A program made the position numbers and the translations under genes. The notes under the pieces were generated by a model. It was not told the DNA's origin and did not search any database. It was given only the letters and a program-made list of their open reading frames with translations. A stretch of 64,000 bases of DNA from CATOSP01 sp965204715 (GTDB taxonomy: Bacteria; Chloroflexota; Dehalococcoidia; Lucifugimonadales; UBA3495), in NCBI GenBank assembly GCA_965204715.1, contig OZ242009.1:186001-250000 (forward strand), read 5' to 3'. How positions within the stretch are numbered: the first letter of the stretch is position 1; each line of letters opens with the position of its first letter. Below, one piece after another: positions 8,640 through 17,865 of the stretch.

Positions 8640-9985
8640 CAGAAGGTTCAAATCGGACTTCCCCATAGCGGTTGTCGGAAATCTCTGGACTGATATTAGC
8701 GGTTCAGTGCAAAGCCGTCTGATCCATAAAGTGTACGCAGTCCAGAGTTCTACTGAGGTCATCGAGCGTTGTATTTTGATGACCACCGATCCTGGCGACC
8801 TCGTGTTCGATCCGACCTGCGGATCCGGCACCACCGCCTACGTTGCAGAGCAGTGGGGGCGACGCTGGATAACCTGCGACACCTCCCGGGTGGCGTTACC
8901 CTGGCCAAGCAGCGGCTGATGACTGCGGTGTTTGCGTACTACGACCTGGCCCACCCCGAAGGGGGCGTGGGCAGCGGATTCAACTACAAGACCGTGCCGC
9001 ACATCACCCTGGGCTCAATCGCCAACAATCCGACATCCGCGAGGGGATGAGCCAGGCCGAGGTTGATGCCGCCATCGCCCGCCACGCGCCGCAGGAGACT
9101 CTATATGACCAACCGCTGGTGGACAGCAGCAAGCGACGGGTGACCGGCCCGTTCAGCGTGGAGGCGGTGCCGGTCCCGGCGGTGAAACCCATTGATGAGG
9201 TCAATGCGCCGGAAGCCATACCCGCGGACGATACTGTGGGCCGGTCCGGCGAGACGCTGCGCCAAGCCGACTGGCGAGACGAACTGCTGAAGACCGGCAT
9301 CCGGGGCAAGGCTGGCCAGTTCATCCGGTTTGCCCGGCTGGAGGCCATGCCCGGCTGCCGCTGGCTGCACGCCGACGGGGAATCCCTGCCCAACGATGAC
9401 GGCGCTGGCCGCATACGCGAGGAAGGCCCGGCGCGGCAGTCGCAGCGGATCGTGGTGTCCTTCGGTCCCGAACACGCCCCACTGGAGCAACGGCAGGTGG
9501 AATGGGCCATCCAGGAGGCTCAAACCCTGGTTCCCAGGCCGTGGGCGGTGGTGTTCGCCGCCTTCCAGTTCGACCCGGAGGCCTCCAAGGACATTGACGA
9601 GACCAACTGGCCGGGCCTCACCCTGCTGAAGGCGCAGATGGACGCCGACCTGCTCACCGAAGACCTGAAGCGGAAACGGGCCAGCAACGAGAGCTTCTGG
9701 CTAATAGGACAGCCGGACGTTTACCTGCACCACATAAGCCGGGGCCAAGACACCGGCAAGAGGCAGGTGGAGGTGCGGGGCTTCGACTACTACAACACCA
9801 AGACCGGCGACGTGGAGTCCGGCGGCGAGGACAAGATCGCCGTGTGGTCTCTGGACACCGACTACGACGGGCGAAGCCTGTACCCCCGCCAGGTACTCTT
9901 CCCGATGGCTGGCAACAACGACTGTTGGGCCCCCTGTCCCGCAACCCGAAGGCTGAGGTTGTTGGCAAGGGCCACCCTTGACAGT
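8640..9985 (+). pseudogene. Decayed DNA methyltransferase (adenine-specific, N6/N4 type)
   Basis: The C-terminal half of a restriction-modification methyltransferase, broken by at least three frameshifts. The first piece has IHKVYAVQSSTEVIERC and the AdoMet motif DPTCGSGTTAYVAEQWG. Near 8895 the frame changes to LAKQRLMTAVFAYYDLAHPE. Near 9030 it changes again to the DIREGMSQAEVDAAIARHA stretch and a long tail (9047 onward, including FIRFARLEAMPGCRWLHADG). Near 9930 another shift would restore PLSRNPKAEV. The 5' half, including the catalytic (D/N)PP(Y/W) motif, is not visible upstream. A frame-by-frame gene call shows three unrelated small proteins here; they are one dead gene. No restriction subunit lies nearby. 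Confidence 0.82.
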
Positions 9986-10041
9986 AGAATTGGGCAGCGC
10001 CAGAGATTGAAATGCGCAGTCAAGTTGTCAGGAGGTAAGTC

Positions 10042-10437
10042 ATGGCACTGAGTTTGGACGAAGCAAACAGGATCATCGCCGGGGCCATTGCCAAGGCGGA
10101 GGAACTCAACATCAAGATTAACGTGGCGGTCTGCGATACCGGTGGCCGGTTGATAGCTTTCAACCGGATGGACGGCGCAATCTGGGCCGGGGTCTACGGC
10201 TCCCAGGGCAAGGCCGTGGCCTCCGCAGCCTTCGGGCGGACCAGCGGCGAGTTGCAGGAGCGGGCCGACCAGCCCACCCCACGCGGAATCGCCATCGCCG
10301 AGGGCGGCCACATGATCATGGGCCAGGGCGGAGTGCCCATCATCCGCAACGGGGCGGTTGACGGCGCTTGCGGAGTCGGCGGCGGCACTTCCCAGGAAGA
10401 CGAGGACTGCGCCCGGGCCGGAATCGCCCGCCTGTAA
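10042..10437 (+). CDS. GlcG/HbpS-family heme-binding-like protein
   Basis: 131 residues covering the whole GlcG/HbpS (DUF336) fold: LDEANRIIAGAIAKAEELN, then VAVCDTGGRLIAFNRMDGA, and the Gly-rich C-terminus VDGACGVGGGTSQEDEDCA. AGGAGG lies 7 bases before the ATG. Relatives bind heme or sit beside glycolate and diol metabolism genes; the specific role here is unknown. No signal peptide is seen, so a cytoplasmic location is likely. Confidence 0.88.
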   Translation: MALSLDEANRIIAGAIAKAEELNIKINVAVCDTGGRLIAFNRMDGAIWAGVYGSQGKAVASAAFGRTSGELQERADQPTPRGIAIAEGGHMIMGQGGVPIIRNGAVDGACGVGGGTSQEDEDCARAGIARL

Positions 10438-10451
10438 GCCTGGCTCGAAGG

Positions 10452-11186
10452 CTAGGGCGCCAACGCTATTACCGAGACCGGAGAACCACTTCCCCCCTCC
10501 AGGCGGATGATACCAACGACGATGATTGCGCCGGTTGGGGGAAGCCGGTCAAGATTGGCCAGGTTTTCCAGGGCCAGCCGGGGTTGCTCCAGCGCCAGCG
10601 AGTTGACCGGAAAACCTTCGCTCGCTCCCGGCTCCAACCCGTGGGTGTCGATGCCCAGACCGGCTGCCCCGCGCTCCGACAGCAGGTAGCAGGCCGCCTC
10701 TACTCCAAATCCCGGGAAGCTCATGTGCCCACGTGGGTCCAGCCCGAGGTAGCGGCAGGGGTCATCCCATTTTTCCTGCCATCCTGTGTGGAGCAGGACT
10801 ACCGACCCCACCGGTATCGGCCCGTGAATGTTCTCCCAGGCTTTGACAGCCCCGATGGTCAAGGCGTAATCAGAGTCGGTCAGAGTTTCTTCACGCACGT
10901 CTATAACTACCGCTGACGCTACCAAACGCTCCGCAGCGTAGGCATCAATGGTATCTCCGCCAGGGTGAAAGCTCGCCGGAGCGTTCATGTGGGTCCCGGT
11001 ATGCTCTCCCATCGAGAACCGGCGGAGAAAAAAGCCATCCCCCGCGAGATGGGCCACATCCTCCAACTCCACCGGCGGGTCCCCCGGCCACACCGGTATC
11101 CCCGGATGCACCGTCCGGGACAGGTCAACTACCCTGCTGAACGTAATAGTGCGGCCGTCTGGAGATGGGCTTGATGGCGTGTTCAA
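10452..11186 (-). CDS. Cyclase/kynurenine formamidase-like metal hydrolase
   Basis: 244 residues of the cyclase family (PF04199 type). VDLSRTVHPGIPVWPGDPP near the N-terminus, then the metal motif HTGTHMNAP (62-70), then VVLLHTGW and LGIDTHGLEPG. The usual Asp of HxGTHxD is Asn68. Several family branches share this Asn form, so it may still be active, but the metal site would differ. Relatives hydrolyse N-formylkynurenine or other amide/lactone substrates. It is convergent with the GlcG-like gene, with only 14 bases between the stops. Confidence 0.87.
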   Translation of the reverse strand: MNTPSSPSPDGRTITFSRVVDLSRTVHPGIPVWPGDPPVELEDVAHLAGDGFFLRRFSMGEHTGTHMNAPASFHPGGDTIDAYAAERLVASAVVIDVREETLTDSDYALTIGAVKAWENIHGPIPVGSVVLLHTGWQEKWDDPCRYLGLDPRGHMSFPGFGVEAACYLLSERGAAGLGIDTHGLEPGASEGFPVNSLALEQPRLALENLANLDRLPPTGAIIVVGIIRLEGGSGSPVSVIALAP

Positions 11187-11367
11187 GTCTGCACTCCCGG
11201 CAAGTGACTCTCACCAATTCCAGGGTATTATCCGGCCTGCCGCAGTCCGCCGCTGTCAGGCACGAACCTCGCGTTTGACTACCCTGTGATACCCGCCTAG
11301 AATACGCCAAAATTCCGGGTCAGGGGCAGCCTCAAAGTTCCGAATGACCCGCGGGAGTTTTGTCGAG

Positions 11368-12507
11368 ATGAAGTTTGGCATGTTTTACGAGGTGCAGGTG
11401 CCACGGCCTGCACCACCGGAAGCGGAACATCAGCGGCTGCGTGAGATAGTTGACCAGGTGATCCTGGCTGAGGAGATGGGGTTCGAGCACGTTTGGTTCG
11501 TCGAGCACCACTTCCTGACCGAGTGGGCGCACTCCAGCGCCTCCGAGGTCATGCTGGCGGTCTTGAGCCAGCACACCACCAACATGCGGCTGGGGTTCGG
11601 GGTGGTGCTCCTGCCAGTACACCATCCCCTTCACGTGGCGGTCAAGACGGCCACACTGGACGTGATGAGCGGCGGGCGCGTGGACGTGGGCGTGGGACGG
11701 GCCGGCAACCCATACCAGATCACCCCTTTCGGCATCGACCTGGAGGACACCCGCGGTATCTGGGAGGAATCGATCAGGATGCTGCCGGGCATCTGGACTG
11801 ATGAAGTGTTCTCTCACCAGGGAAGGTACTTCAATGTCCCGGAACGCGAGGTCATCCCCAAGCCGATGCAGAAACCCCACCCGCCTCTGTGGTCGGCGTG
11901 CAGCCAGGAAGACACCTTCCAGTTGGCTGGTGAGATGGGACTCGGCTGCCTTTGCAACGTACTGGGGCAGTACGAGACGGTGGAGAAGCGCATCGGCATA
12001 TACAAGGAGGCTCTGAAGAACGCCAAACCGGTGGGCAAGTTCGTAAACGATCAGGTGGTGGCGTCGAGCATCGGTTTCTGCGACGAGAACAAGCAGCGGG
12101 CCAGGGAGAGGGGCGCTGAGATTGCCGCGTGGAACATCAACATCAGACTACGCAACTACGAGCGGGGATGGTCGGGGTTCGATACCCGGAACGTTCCTGA
12201 CGACTACCGGCACCACGTCCGCAGGGTGGAATGGGACCCGCAGATGCGCCGGGGAGTAAGCCCGGAGGAAGTGCTGTCCTCGGGCAGGTTCTGCGTCGGC
12301 ACACCCGACGAGTGCATCGAGGTTATCGAGAACTACGAGCGCATCGGCGCAGACGAGATTATGCCCATCTTCCAGGCCGGTCCGGCCACAGACGCCGAGG
12401 TGAAGAACTCAATCCGCCTGTTCGGCAAGTACGTCATTCCTCACTTCAGGGAAAAGGAACGCCGCGCCCAGACCGCTGCGAGCGCGGCGGCGGACGACGG
12501 AAACTAG
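11368..12507 (+). CDS. LLM-class flavin-dependent oxidoreductase
   Basis: 379 residues from the ATG at 11368 (MKFGMFYEVQVPRP). An upstream in-frame ATG at 11344 would add only eight residues. Luciferase-like TIM-barrel landmarks: AEEMGFEHVWFVEHHF, RLGFGVVLLPVHHPL, LDVMSGGRVDVGVGRAG and, near the C-terminus, VGTPDECIEVIENY. It would use FMNH2 or F420H2 in a monooxygenase or reductase reaction. The substrate is unknown. Such enzymes are numerous in SAR202-like Chloroflexota. A perfect GC palindrome about 100 bp after the stop may be its terminator. Confidence 0.92.
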   Translation: MKFGMFYEVQVPRPAPPEAEHQRLREIVDQVILAEEMGFEHVWFVEHHFLTEWAHSSASEVMLAVLSQHTTNMRLGFGVVLLPVHHPLHVAVKTATLDVMSGGRVDVGVGRAGNPYQITPFGIDLEDTRGIWEESIRMLPGIWTDEVFSHQGRYFNVPEREVIPKPMQKPHPPLWSACSQEDTFQLAGEMGLGCLCNVLGQYETVEKRIGIYKEALKNAKPVGKFVNDQVVASSIGFCDENKQRARERGAEIAAWNINIRLRNYERGWSGFDTRNVPDDYRHHVRRVEWDPQMRRGVSPEEVLSSGRFCVGTPDECIEVIENYERIGADEIMPIFQAGPATDAEVKNSIRLFGKYVIPHFREKERRAQTAASAAADDGN

Positions 12508-12609
12508 AGACCCCCCGGAGCCTGCCCGACAGTATAACTCCTTGCTCCACCGCACGAAGCCAACCGCTCCGGGTTGGACCACCCGTACAATGAACAGGAG
12601 CAATGAACA

Positions 12610-12630
12610 GGGGCCGGTAATACCGGCCCC
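12610..12630. terminator. Perfect GC palindrome, possible terminator
   Basis: GGGGCCGGTA and its exact complement separated by one base. No T-run follows on either strand (AAACTG on the right), so it is either a weak terminator or a transcript 3'-end stabiliser after the LLM gene. Confidence 0.5.
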
Positions 12631-12667
12631 AAACTGCCTGATTGAGAACCTCGGCCCCGCCCCCTGG

Positions 12668-12865
12668 CTACAGCATCGCCAACTGGGACATGCGGTCCGT
12701 GCGGAGGGCTTCCTCCACTTCAGTCACCCGGTCAACCCACTCCATCGCAGACCGGTTGGATGGGCAGCCGGTCAGTTCTTCCCGGTCAGGCAGCCGCCCG
12801 TATACCCTGGAATCGAGTCCCGGAATCGCCTGTTCGATCATGTAACCCCGATAGAAAATCTTCAT
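12668..12865 (-). CDS. Small protein of unknown function
   Basis: A 65-codon frame starting MKIFYRGYMIEQAIPG and ending in a Leu/Met-rich tail. The N-terminus has the feel of small orphan proteins that begin MKI-YRGY, but no family can be named. A GGAGG lies 13 bases before the ATG, rather far. It sits between the convergent LLM and hisS genes with no obvious partner. It could be spurious. Confidence 0.35.
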   Translation of the reverse strand: MKIFYRGYMIEQAIPGLDSRVYGRLPDREELTGCPSNRSAMEWVDRVTEVEEALRTDRMSQLAML

Positions 12866-13126
12866 GTCGCGCGTCCGTCCTCCATAGATTTGTAGCTCAG
12901 GATAAGGACCTCGCTCATTGGTCTAGGTCAGCACATTGACCTTCCCGGCGAGCGACGCACGCATGTTCTAACAATTGGAGGGTACAATCAACATGCAAAT
13001 GTCATGTTTTTGAAATTTGTATAAATTAGACCAGCGGAGGATTTCCGGTCCAGCGGTCTTGACGATGGGCAGGCAGGACCTCAGTACATGCGAGGCGGCC
13101 GGAGTACGTGGCCGAAGGATACTGAG
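12866..13126. other. Intergenic stretch upstream of the small ORF
   Basis: About 260 bp that is AT-richer than its surroundings toward 12980-13040. No gene, RNA or clear promoter is visible. hisS ends at its right edge. Confidence 0.5.
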
Positions 13127-14386
13127 CTAAGGTGCGCGGTTGGCAACCCTGTCCATGAAGTCCTGCAGGGACACGGTCTCCTGGGTGGAGGCTGCCATGT
13201 CCCGGACGACTATTTCGCCACGCTGTATCTCGTCTTCGCCCAAGATCAGCGCGTAAGGGACGTCCAGAGCGTTGGCCTGGCGCATCTGCCCCCGGAGCGC
13301 CCTGCTGCCGCTGCTCAGAATCGCGCCGACACCGGCCCGGCGGAGGTCTGCGGCGAGCTTAAGGGCCGCCGGCCTCGCTTCCGCACCCACGTTGGCGACC
13401 AGGTATGCGGGCGACTCGATCTCCTGGACTTCGATGCCGCCGCGTTGCAGGTTCAACGTGAGGCGTTCCATACCCGTGGCGAACCCGATGCCGGGTGTGG
13501 GTCTTCCTTCCAGTTCTTCAATCAGCCCATCGTACCGTCCCCCGCCAAGAATCGTGGACTGGCCTCCCACGTCCCTGGGCTGGACTTCAAACACGGTGCG
13601 GGTGTAGTAGTCGAGGCCCCGGACCAGGCGGTGGTCCACCCGGTAAGAGATTTCCATCACGGCGAGATAGTCCCGCAGCCGGTCCCAGTGGTCCTGGCAG
13701 GGCTGGCACAGGTGGTCGGCGGACCGGGGCGCTTCATCACCCAGGGCGCGGCAGGTCTCCACCTTGCAGTCAAGCAGGCGCAGCGGGTTGCGCTCCAGCC
13801 TGGACAAGCAGTCCTCACAAAGCCGTCCCGTGAAGCCTGAATAATACGCTTTGAGCCGGGAGATGTACGCGGGGCGACATTCCGGGTCGCCGATGCTGTT
13901 GACCAGGATGTCGATGTCAGACAGCCCCAGAGATGCCATAAATCTTGACGCAAGCTCGATGACCTCGGCGTCCACTGACGGGTCGGGGTCTCCCAGGACC
14001 TCAACACCGAACTGGTGGTGTTCTCTGAACCTTCCGGCCTGGGGGCGCTCGTACCGGAACACGGGGCAGAAGTAGTACATGCGCACCGGCTGAGGAAGGT
14101 TGTGCATCCCGTGTTCCAGGTAAGCGCGGCACACCGGGGCAGTACCCTCCGGGCGCAGGGTGACGCTATCGCCGCCCCGGTCCTCAAAGGTGTACATCTC
14201 CTTCTCCACGATGTCCGTCCCCTCGCCGACCGAGCGGATGAACAGGCCGGAGTCTTCGAACACCGGCGTGTCGATGCGGCCGAAACCGTACTCCCCGGCC
14301 AACTGCATAGCCTTGGACTCGATGTAACGCCAATACTTCTGCTGCTCCGGCAGCAAATCGCTGGTGCCCCTGGGCGCTCTGAACAC
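13127..14386 (-). CDS. hisS: Histidine--tRNA ligase
   Basis: 419 residues of class II HisRS. Motif 1 region PRGTSDLLPEQQ, motif 2 FRYERPQAGRFREHHQF, the histidine-specific LVRGLDYYTRTVFEV and motif 3 GIGFATGMERL are present, followed by the anticodon-binding domain (about 325-419). It charges tRNA-His. It is the last gene of an apparent operon with the CoA transferase (17 bp upstream) and the gamma-carbonic anhydrase. Confidence 0.96.
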   Translation of the reverse strand: MFRAPRGTSDLLPEQQKYWRYIESKAMQLAGEYGFGRIDTPVFEDSGLFIRSVGEGTDIVEKEMYTFEDRGGDSVTLRPEGTAPVCRAYLEHGMHNLPQPVRMYYFCPVFRYERPQAGRFREHHQFGVEVLGDPDPSVDAEVIELASRFMASLGLSDIDILVNSIGDPECRPAYISRLKAYYSGFTGRLCEDCLSRLERNPLRLLDCKVETCRALGDEAPRSADHLCQPCQDHWDRLRDYLAVMEISYRVDHRLVRGLDYYTRTVFEVQPRDVGGQSTILGGGRYDGLIEELEGRPTPGIGFATGMERLTLNLQRGGIEVQEIESPAYLVANVGAEARPAALKLAADLRRAGVGAILSSGSRALRGQMRQANALDVPYALILGEDEIQRGEIVVRDMAASTQETVSLQDFMDRVANRAP

Positions 14387-14403
14387 GGAAGATCATCTCC
14401 TTC

Positions 14404-15639
14404 CTAAACTACCCCATCAGACTGCATGGCGGTTAATTCCTCCAGGCTCAGGCCGCCGATGCCGCACAGGACTTCCTCGTTGTGCTCCGCCAGCAGCGGC
14501 GGCGGAGCGGATGGGGTGTCCGCGCAGCCTGTCAGCTTGATGGGGGTGGCAACGGTGCGGAACCGGCCGCCGTGGCCGTCACCGCTCTCCACAAACATAT
14601 TGCGGGCTTCCAGGTGGGGGCAATTGTCCAGGTCTGCCGTGTTTTGCACCATTCCCATCGAGTATCCGATTTCTATCAGCCTCTCGGCCACTTCCAGCTT
14701 GGGCAAGTGCTGCGACCACTCTTCAATGGCCGGAACGATATGCTCGAAGTAGAACTCGCCGCTGATGTCGATGCCGCGGTACCGCGGGTCCTCACCCAGC
14801 TCGGGACGGCCGATCAACTCCCACAGGGCCACCCACTTCTCCTCGTCGCCCGCTCCGGCCAGGACTGCGTAACCATCCTTGGCTTGCAGCACCAGCTGGG
14901 CGCTGAACATGTTCTCCCTGGCGCGTCCGGTGGTCTGACCAGACGCCTGGTAGAGAGGCATACTGCTGGTGGTGTGAGCGGCCATGCAGTCATACATGGC
15001 CATGTCCACGTGCTGCCCGAGTCCCGTCTTCCGGCGGGTTTCCAGGGCCATCATTATGCCCAAGGCCGTCCATACGCCCGGCACCGAGTCGCCCACATTG
15101 TCCCCCACCATCTGGGGCGGTCCGCCCGGCGCGCCGGTGATCTCCATCCATCCGCCCATGCCCTGGACGCAGGGGTTGTTGGCGGGCCAGCCGGAGTAGG
15201 GGCCGCGCAGCCCCTCAGAGTCTCCATAGCCGGTGATGCTGGCATATACCAACGCGGGGTTGAGCGACGACAAGACATCATAGCCCAGGCCCAGCCGACG
15301 CAGAGCGCCCGGCCCCCAGTTGTCCAGCAGGATGTCGGATTGCTTAACCATGTTCTCGAAAGCGTCCTTGCAGCGCGGGTCGCGCAGGTCAAGGGTCACG
15401 CTCTTCTTGTTCCGGTTGACCCCCAGGTAACGGGCGCTGACTCTCTCCCCGTTTTCGACATCGATGAACGGTGTGTTGATTCTGGCCCTTTCGCCCGTCC
15501 GCGGCCGCTCGATTTTGATGACCTCCGCGCCCATGTCCGCCAGGATCATGGAGCAGAAGGGGCCGGCCACGATATGGGTAACGTCCAGCACCCGAATCCC
15601 TTCAAGAGGGAGGGGGAGTTTCCGGCTTTCACTGGTCAT
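14404..15639 (-). CDS. CaiB/BaiF-family CoA transferase
   Basis: 411 residues from the ATG at 15639 (MTSESRKLPLPLEG). The frame is open further upstream, but that region belongs to the carbonic anhydrase gene in another frame. Type III CoA transferase landmarks: IRVLDVTHIVAGPFCSMILA, GAEVIKIERP, VTLDLRDPRC, LLDNWGPGALRRLGLG and SITGYGDSEGLRGPYSGWP. It moves CoA between carboxylic acids; the acid is unknown. It starts 11 bp after the carbonic anhydrase stop and ends 17 bp before hisS, so the three are probably co-transcribed. Confidence 0.93.
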   Translation of the reverse strand: MTSESRKLPLPLEGIRVLDVTHIVAGPFCSMILADMGAEVIKIERPRTGERARINTPFIDVENGERVSARYLGVNRNKKSVTLDLRDPRCKDAFENMVKQSDILLDNWGPGALRRLGLGYDVLSSLNPALVYASITGYGDSEGLRGPYSGWPANNPCVQGMGGWMEITGAPGGPPQMVGDNVGDSVPGVWTALGIMMALETRRKTGLGQHVDMAMYDCMAAHTTSSMPLYQASGQTTGRARENMFSAQLVLQAKDGYAVLAGAGDEEKWVALWELIGRPELGEDPRYRGIDISGEFYFEHIVPAIEEWSQHLPKLEVAERLIEIGYSMGMVQNTADLDNCPHLEARNMFVESGDGHGGRFRTVATPIKLTGCADTPSAPPPLLAEHNEEVLCGIGGLSLEELTAMQSDGVV

Positions 15640-15650
15640 AGCAAATCTTC

Positions 15651-16181
15651 TTATGCCTGTGGGCGGGGAATTTGCAGCCCCAAACCCGCTTCTATGTAAG
15701 CCCTGGCGTTCTCCACGTAAACCGCTGTCGGGTCCTTCAGCCGTTCCATATTCTCCTGGGTCAGCGGGCGGACCCGTCCCGGCACGCCGAGGACAAGCGA
15801 GTTGTCGGGAATTTCGCTGTCGGCCAGTACCAGCGCGCACGCTCCCACGAGACAATAGTTGCCCACCTTGGCGCTCTCCAGCACCGCCGAGTTCATCCCC
15901 AAGAGCACATTGCTGCCGATTACGCCGCCATGGACGACCGCGCCATGGGTCATAAGAACATTGTCGCCCAATTCCAAATAGTCGTCGGTATGAAGAACGC
16001 AGTTGTCCTGGATGGAGCAGGCTTTCCCGATGATTATCTTGCCGTAATCGCCGCGAATCACCGCTCCCGGCCACACGCTGGAGTTTTCGCCGATGGTCAC
16101 GTCCCCGACAATGTAGGCGGACTCGCTGACGAATACCGAGGGATGAATGTTCGGCGTCTTGCCGTTAATGCTGCGGATCAA
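15651..16181 (-). CDS. Gamma-carbonic anhydrase-like hexapeptide protein
   Basis: About 176 residues from a TTG at 16181, chosen because AGGGGG lies 7 bases upstream and the N-terminus then begins at the start of the domain (LIRSINGKTPNIHPSVFV). Left-handed beta-helix repeats are visible: VGDVTIGENSSVWPGAVIRG, NCVLHTDD, MTHGAVVHGGVIG, VLLGMNSAVL. His residues at the metal positions are present. It is either a zinc/iron carbonic anhydrase or a YrdA/PaaY-like protein. It leads the CoA transferase-hisS run. Confidence 0.88.
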   Translation of the reverse strand: MIRSINGKTPNIHPSVFVSESAYIVGDVTIGENSSVWPGAVIRGDYGKIIIGKACSIQDNCVLHTDDYLELGDNVLMTHGAVVHGGVIGSNVLLGMNSAVLESAKVGNYCLVGACALVLADSEIPDNSLVLGVPGRVRPLTQENMERLKDPTAVYVENARAYIEAGLGLQIPRPQA

Positions 16182-16354
16182 TGGAATCCCCCTTCCGGCG
16201 GACGGCGTTAAGTGGTGCAGTAGCTTGCTGCCAGTGGTCGCAGGCGGTCCAGCAAGTATGGAAGACCGGGCGTCCGATAGTCCAAGGATACACTCTCGGG
16301 GGCTGTGCTGCCAGCATTGTTTCGAGGATATGATCACCCGCCGCCTCTCTCCCG

Positions 16355-16942
16355 CTAGGCGAAGAACCGGCTATAGCCGTGGGCGCACAGATATGCCACT
16401 GAAAGGAATTTCAGGGTCTTGCCAACCCATACCGTGGAGAGGAACTTCCATACAGGGACTCTCAGCGCCCCTGCGGCCAGGCCAACAACGTCGAATACCG
16501 GGTTTGGCACCAGGGATAACAGGAACAGCAACGCCAGGGGGAACCATTCCCTCTGGCGCATCCATGGTTCCAGACGCGCGTACAGGCGGCTTCGCTGCAC
16601 CATCCCCTGTCCGCTGTAGCCAAAGAAGTACCCAGTAAGTTCGCCCACGGTCTCGGCCGACCCCGCGACCAGACCGACTATCACCGGGTTCAGGGCAAAC
16701 GCCCCGCCGAGACACACTGCGCCCAGCGCCGGGACGGGGATGATGAGCCCAGCACTGGCGATCAGGGACGCCAGGGCGATGCCGCCATAACCCGCCTGGG
16801 TCAGCGTCAACTGGTCTCGCAGCAGATACGCCGCGCCAACCATTGCGATGGCCGCCAGGAAAAGGGCCAGTCTTAGCCGGTTCTCCTTACGCCGCCAGTC
16901 TATCCGGCTGGTGCGGCAAGCGACCTGCCTGATAGACCTCAT
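16355..16942 (-). CDS. VTT/DedA-like membrane protein
   Basis: 195 residues with several hydrophobic segments: LALFLAAIAMVGAAYLL, IALASLIASAGLIIPVPALG, LALLFLLSLVPNPVFDVVGL. The PNPVFDVVGLAAGALRVP stretch and the Gly-rich GYFFGYSG region match the VTT (SNARE-associated/DedA) family of inner-membrane proteins linked to lipid scrambling or envelope homeostasis. It overlaps the alpha/beta hydrolase gene by 4 bases and is the last gene of the dnaJ-hspR-clpC run. Confidence 0.85.
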   Translation of the reverse strand: MRSIRQVACRTSRIDWRRKENRLRLALFLAAIAMVGAAYLLRDQLTLTQAGYGGIALASLIASAGLIIPVPALGAVCLGGAFALNPVIVGLVAGSAETVGELTGYFFGYSGQGMVQRSRLYARLEPWMRQREWFPLALLFLLSLVPNPVFDVVGLAAGALRVPVWKFLSTVWVGKTLKFLSVAYLCAHGYSRFFA

Positions 16943-17865
16943 CGCTTCGGGGGATCAGGCTCCCGGTCCAGCTCCCCTTGCACAAATTGGATGACCAGTT
17001 GGTTGAACTCCGCCGCTCTCTCCATTTGTGGCCAGTGTCCGCATTCCGGGTAGATTACCACCCGGCTGGAGGGCAGAGCGCTTCGGACTGCCGAAGCGTG
17101 CTCAACGGGCAGCACCCGGTCGTTCTCTCCCCAGACGGTCAGCACCGGCGCTTCCAGCCGGGGCAGCCGGTCGAGGATTAACCGCTCCTTCCGAAGGCCG
17201 CCAAGGTTGACGCCGGAGCGGATGGAACGCAGCGCCGCCCGCCGGGACCCCGGAAGGGCCTGGACTCTGCGCAGTTCGGACAGGAACTCGTCGGCGAAAG
17301 GGGGGGGACGATGGAACAACACCCTGCGGTCCATTCCGCCTATAGCCGATAGCCCTGGCTGGTAAGTCAGTCCGCCCAGCACCGGCAGGGAAGCCATGCG
17401 GAGGAACCAGGTCACATCCCGACCCATACCGCCCGTGGCGACCAACACCAGCCGCTCAACCCTGTGAGGCTGGTCGAGGGCGAACAGGGCCGCCATCAAC
17501 CCCCCGGCGGAATTGCCCACCACCACCGCCTTCTCTACACCCATAGCAGTGAGAAAGCGGCCCAGAAGTTCAGCCCCGGCGTTCGGATCGTAGCTGATGG
17601 ACCTCGGCTTATCCGAGTCCCCGTGACCGGGAAGGTCCAGGGCCAGAACGCGATAACCCGCCTGCGCCAGGGGCCGGATGTTGTCCCACCATATAGCGTG
17701 GGAGCCGGCCACTCCATGCACCAGCAGCAGGACCGGCCCCTCACCGGCCTCCGCGTAATTGACCCTTACGCCGTCCATCTCAACAGACCCGTAGGTCACT
17801 CCCCCAAGGGCTGGAAAGTGGCCCGGGGCAGGATCGAGGTCCTTGCGGCCGTCGAGCGTCCTCAT
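16939..17865 (-). CDS. Alpha/beta hydrolase
   Basis: 308 residues. Oxyanion region LLVHGVAGSHAIWWDN, nucleophile elbow VVGNSAGGLMAAL (Ser), the acid segment LTVWGENDRVLP and the C-terminal His in YPECGHWPQME form a complete triad. Relatives are esterases, C-C hydrolases or haloperoxidase-like enzymes; the substrate is unknown. It overlaps clpC by 4 bases upstream and the VTT gene by 4 bases downstream, so it is tightly coupled to the heat-shock operon. Confidence 0.9.
   Translation of the reverse strand: MRTLDGRKDLDPAPGHFPALGGVTYGSVEMDGVRVNYAEAGEGPVLLLVHGVAGSHAIWWDNIRPLAQAGYRVLALDLPGHGDSDKPRSISYDPNAGAELLGRFLTAMGVEKAVVVGNSAGGLMAALFALDQPHRVERLVLVATGGMGRDVTWFLRMASLPVLGGLTYQPGLSAIGGMDRRVLFHRPPPFADEFLSELRRVQALPGSRRAALRSIRSGVNLGGLRKERLILDRLPRLEAPVLTVWGENDRVLPVEHASAVRSALPSSRVVIYPECGHWPQMERAAEFNQLVIQFVQGELDREPDPPKR

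Noticed and set aside
9047..10051. Stand-alone 334-aa protein
   Set aside because: The reading frame joins upstream methyltransferase pieces by frameshifts and ends in unrelated sequence; it is part of a pseudogene.
12890..12930. tRNA-like TGTAGCTCAGGATAAGG segment
   Set aside because: It resembles a D-arm start, but no acceptor, anticodon or T-arm can be formed around it.
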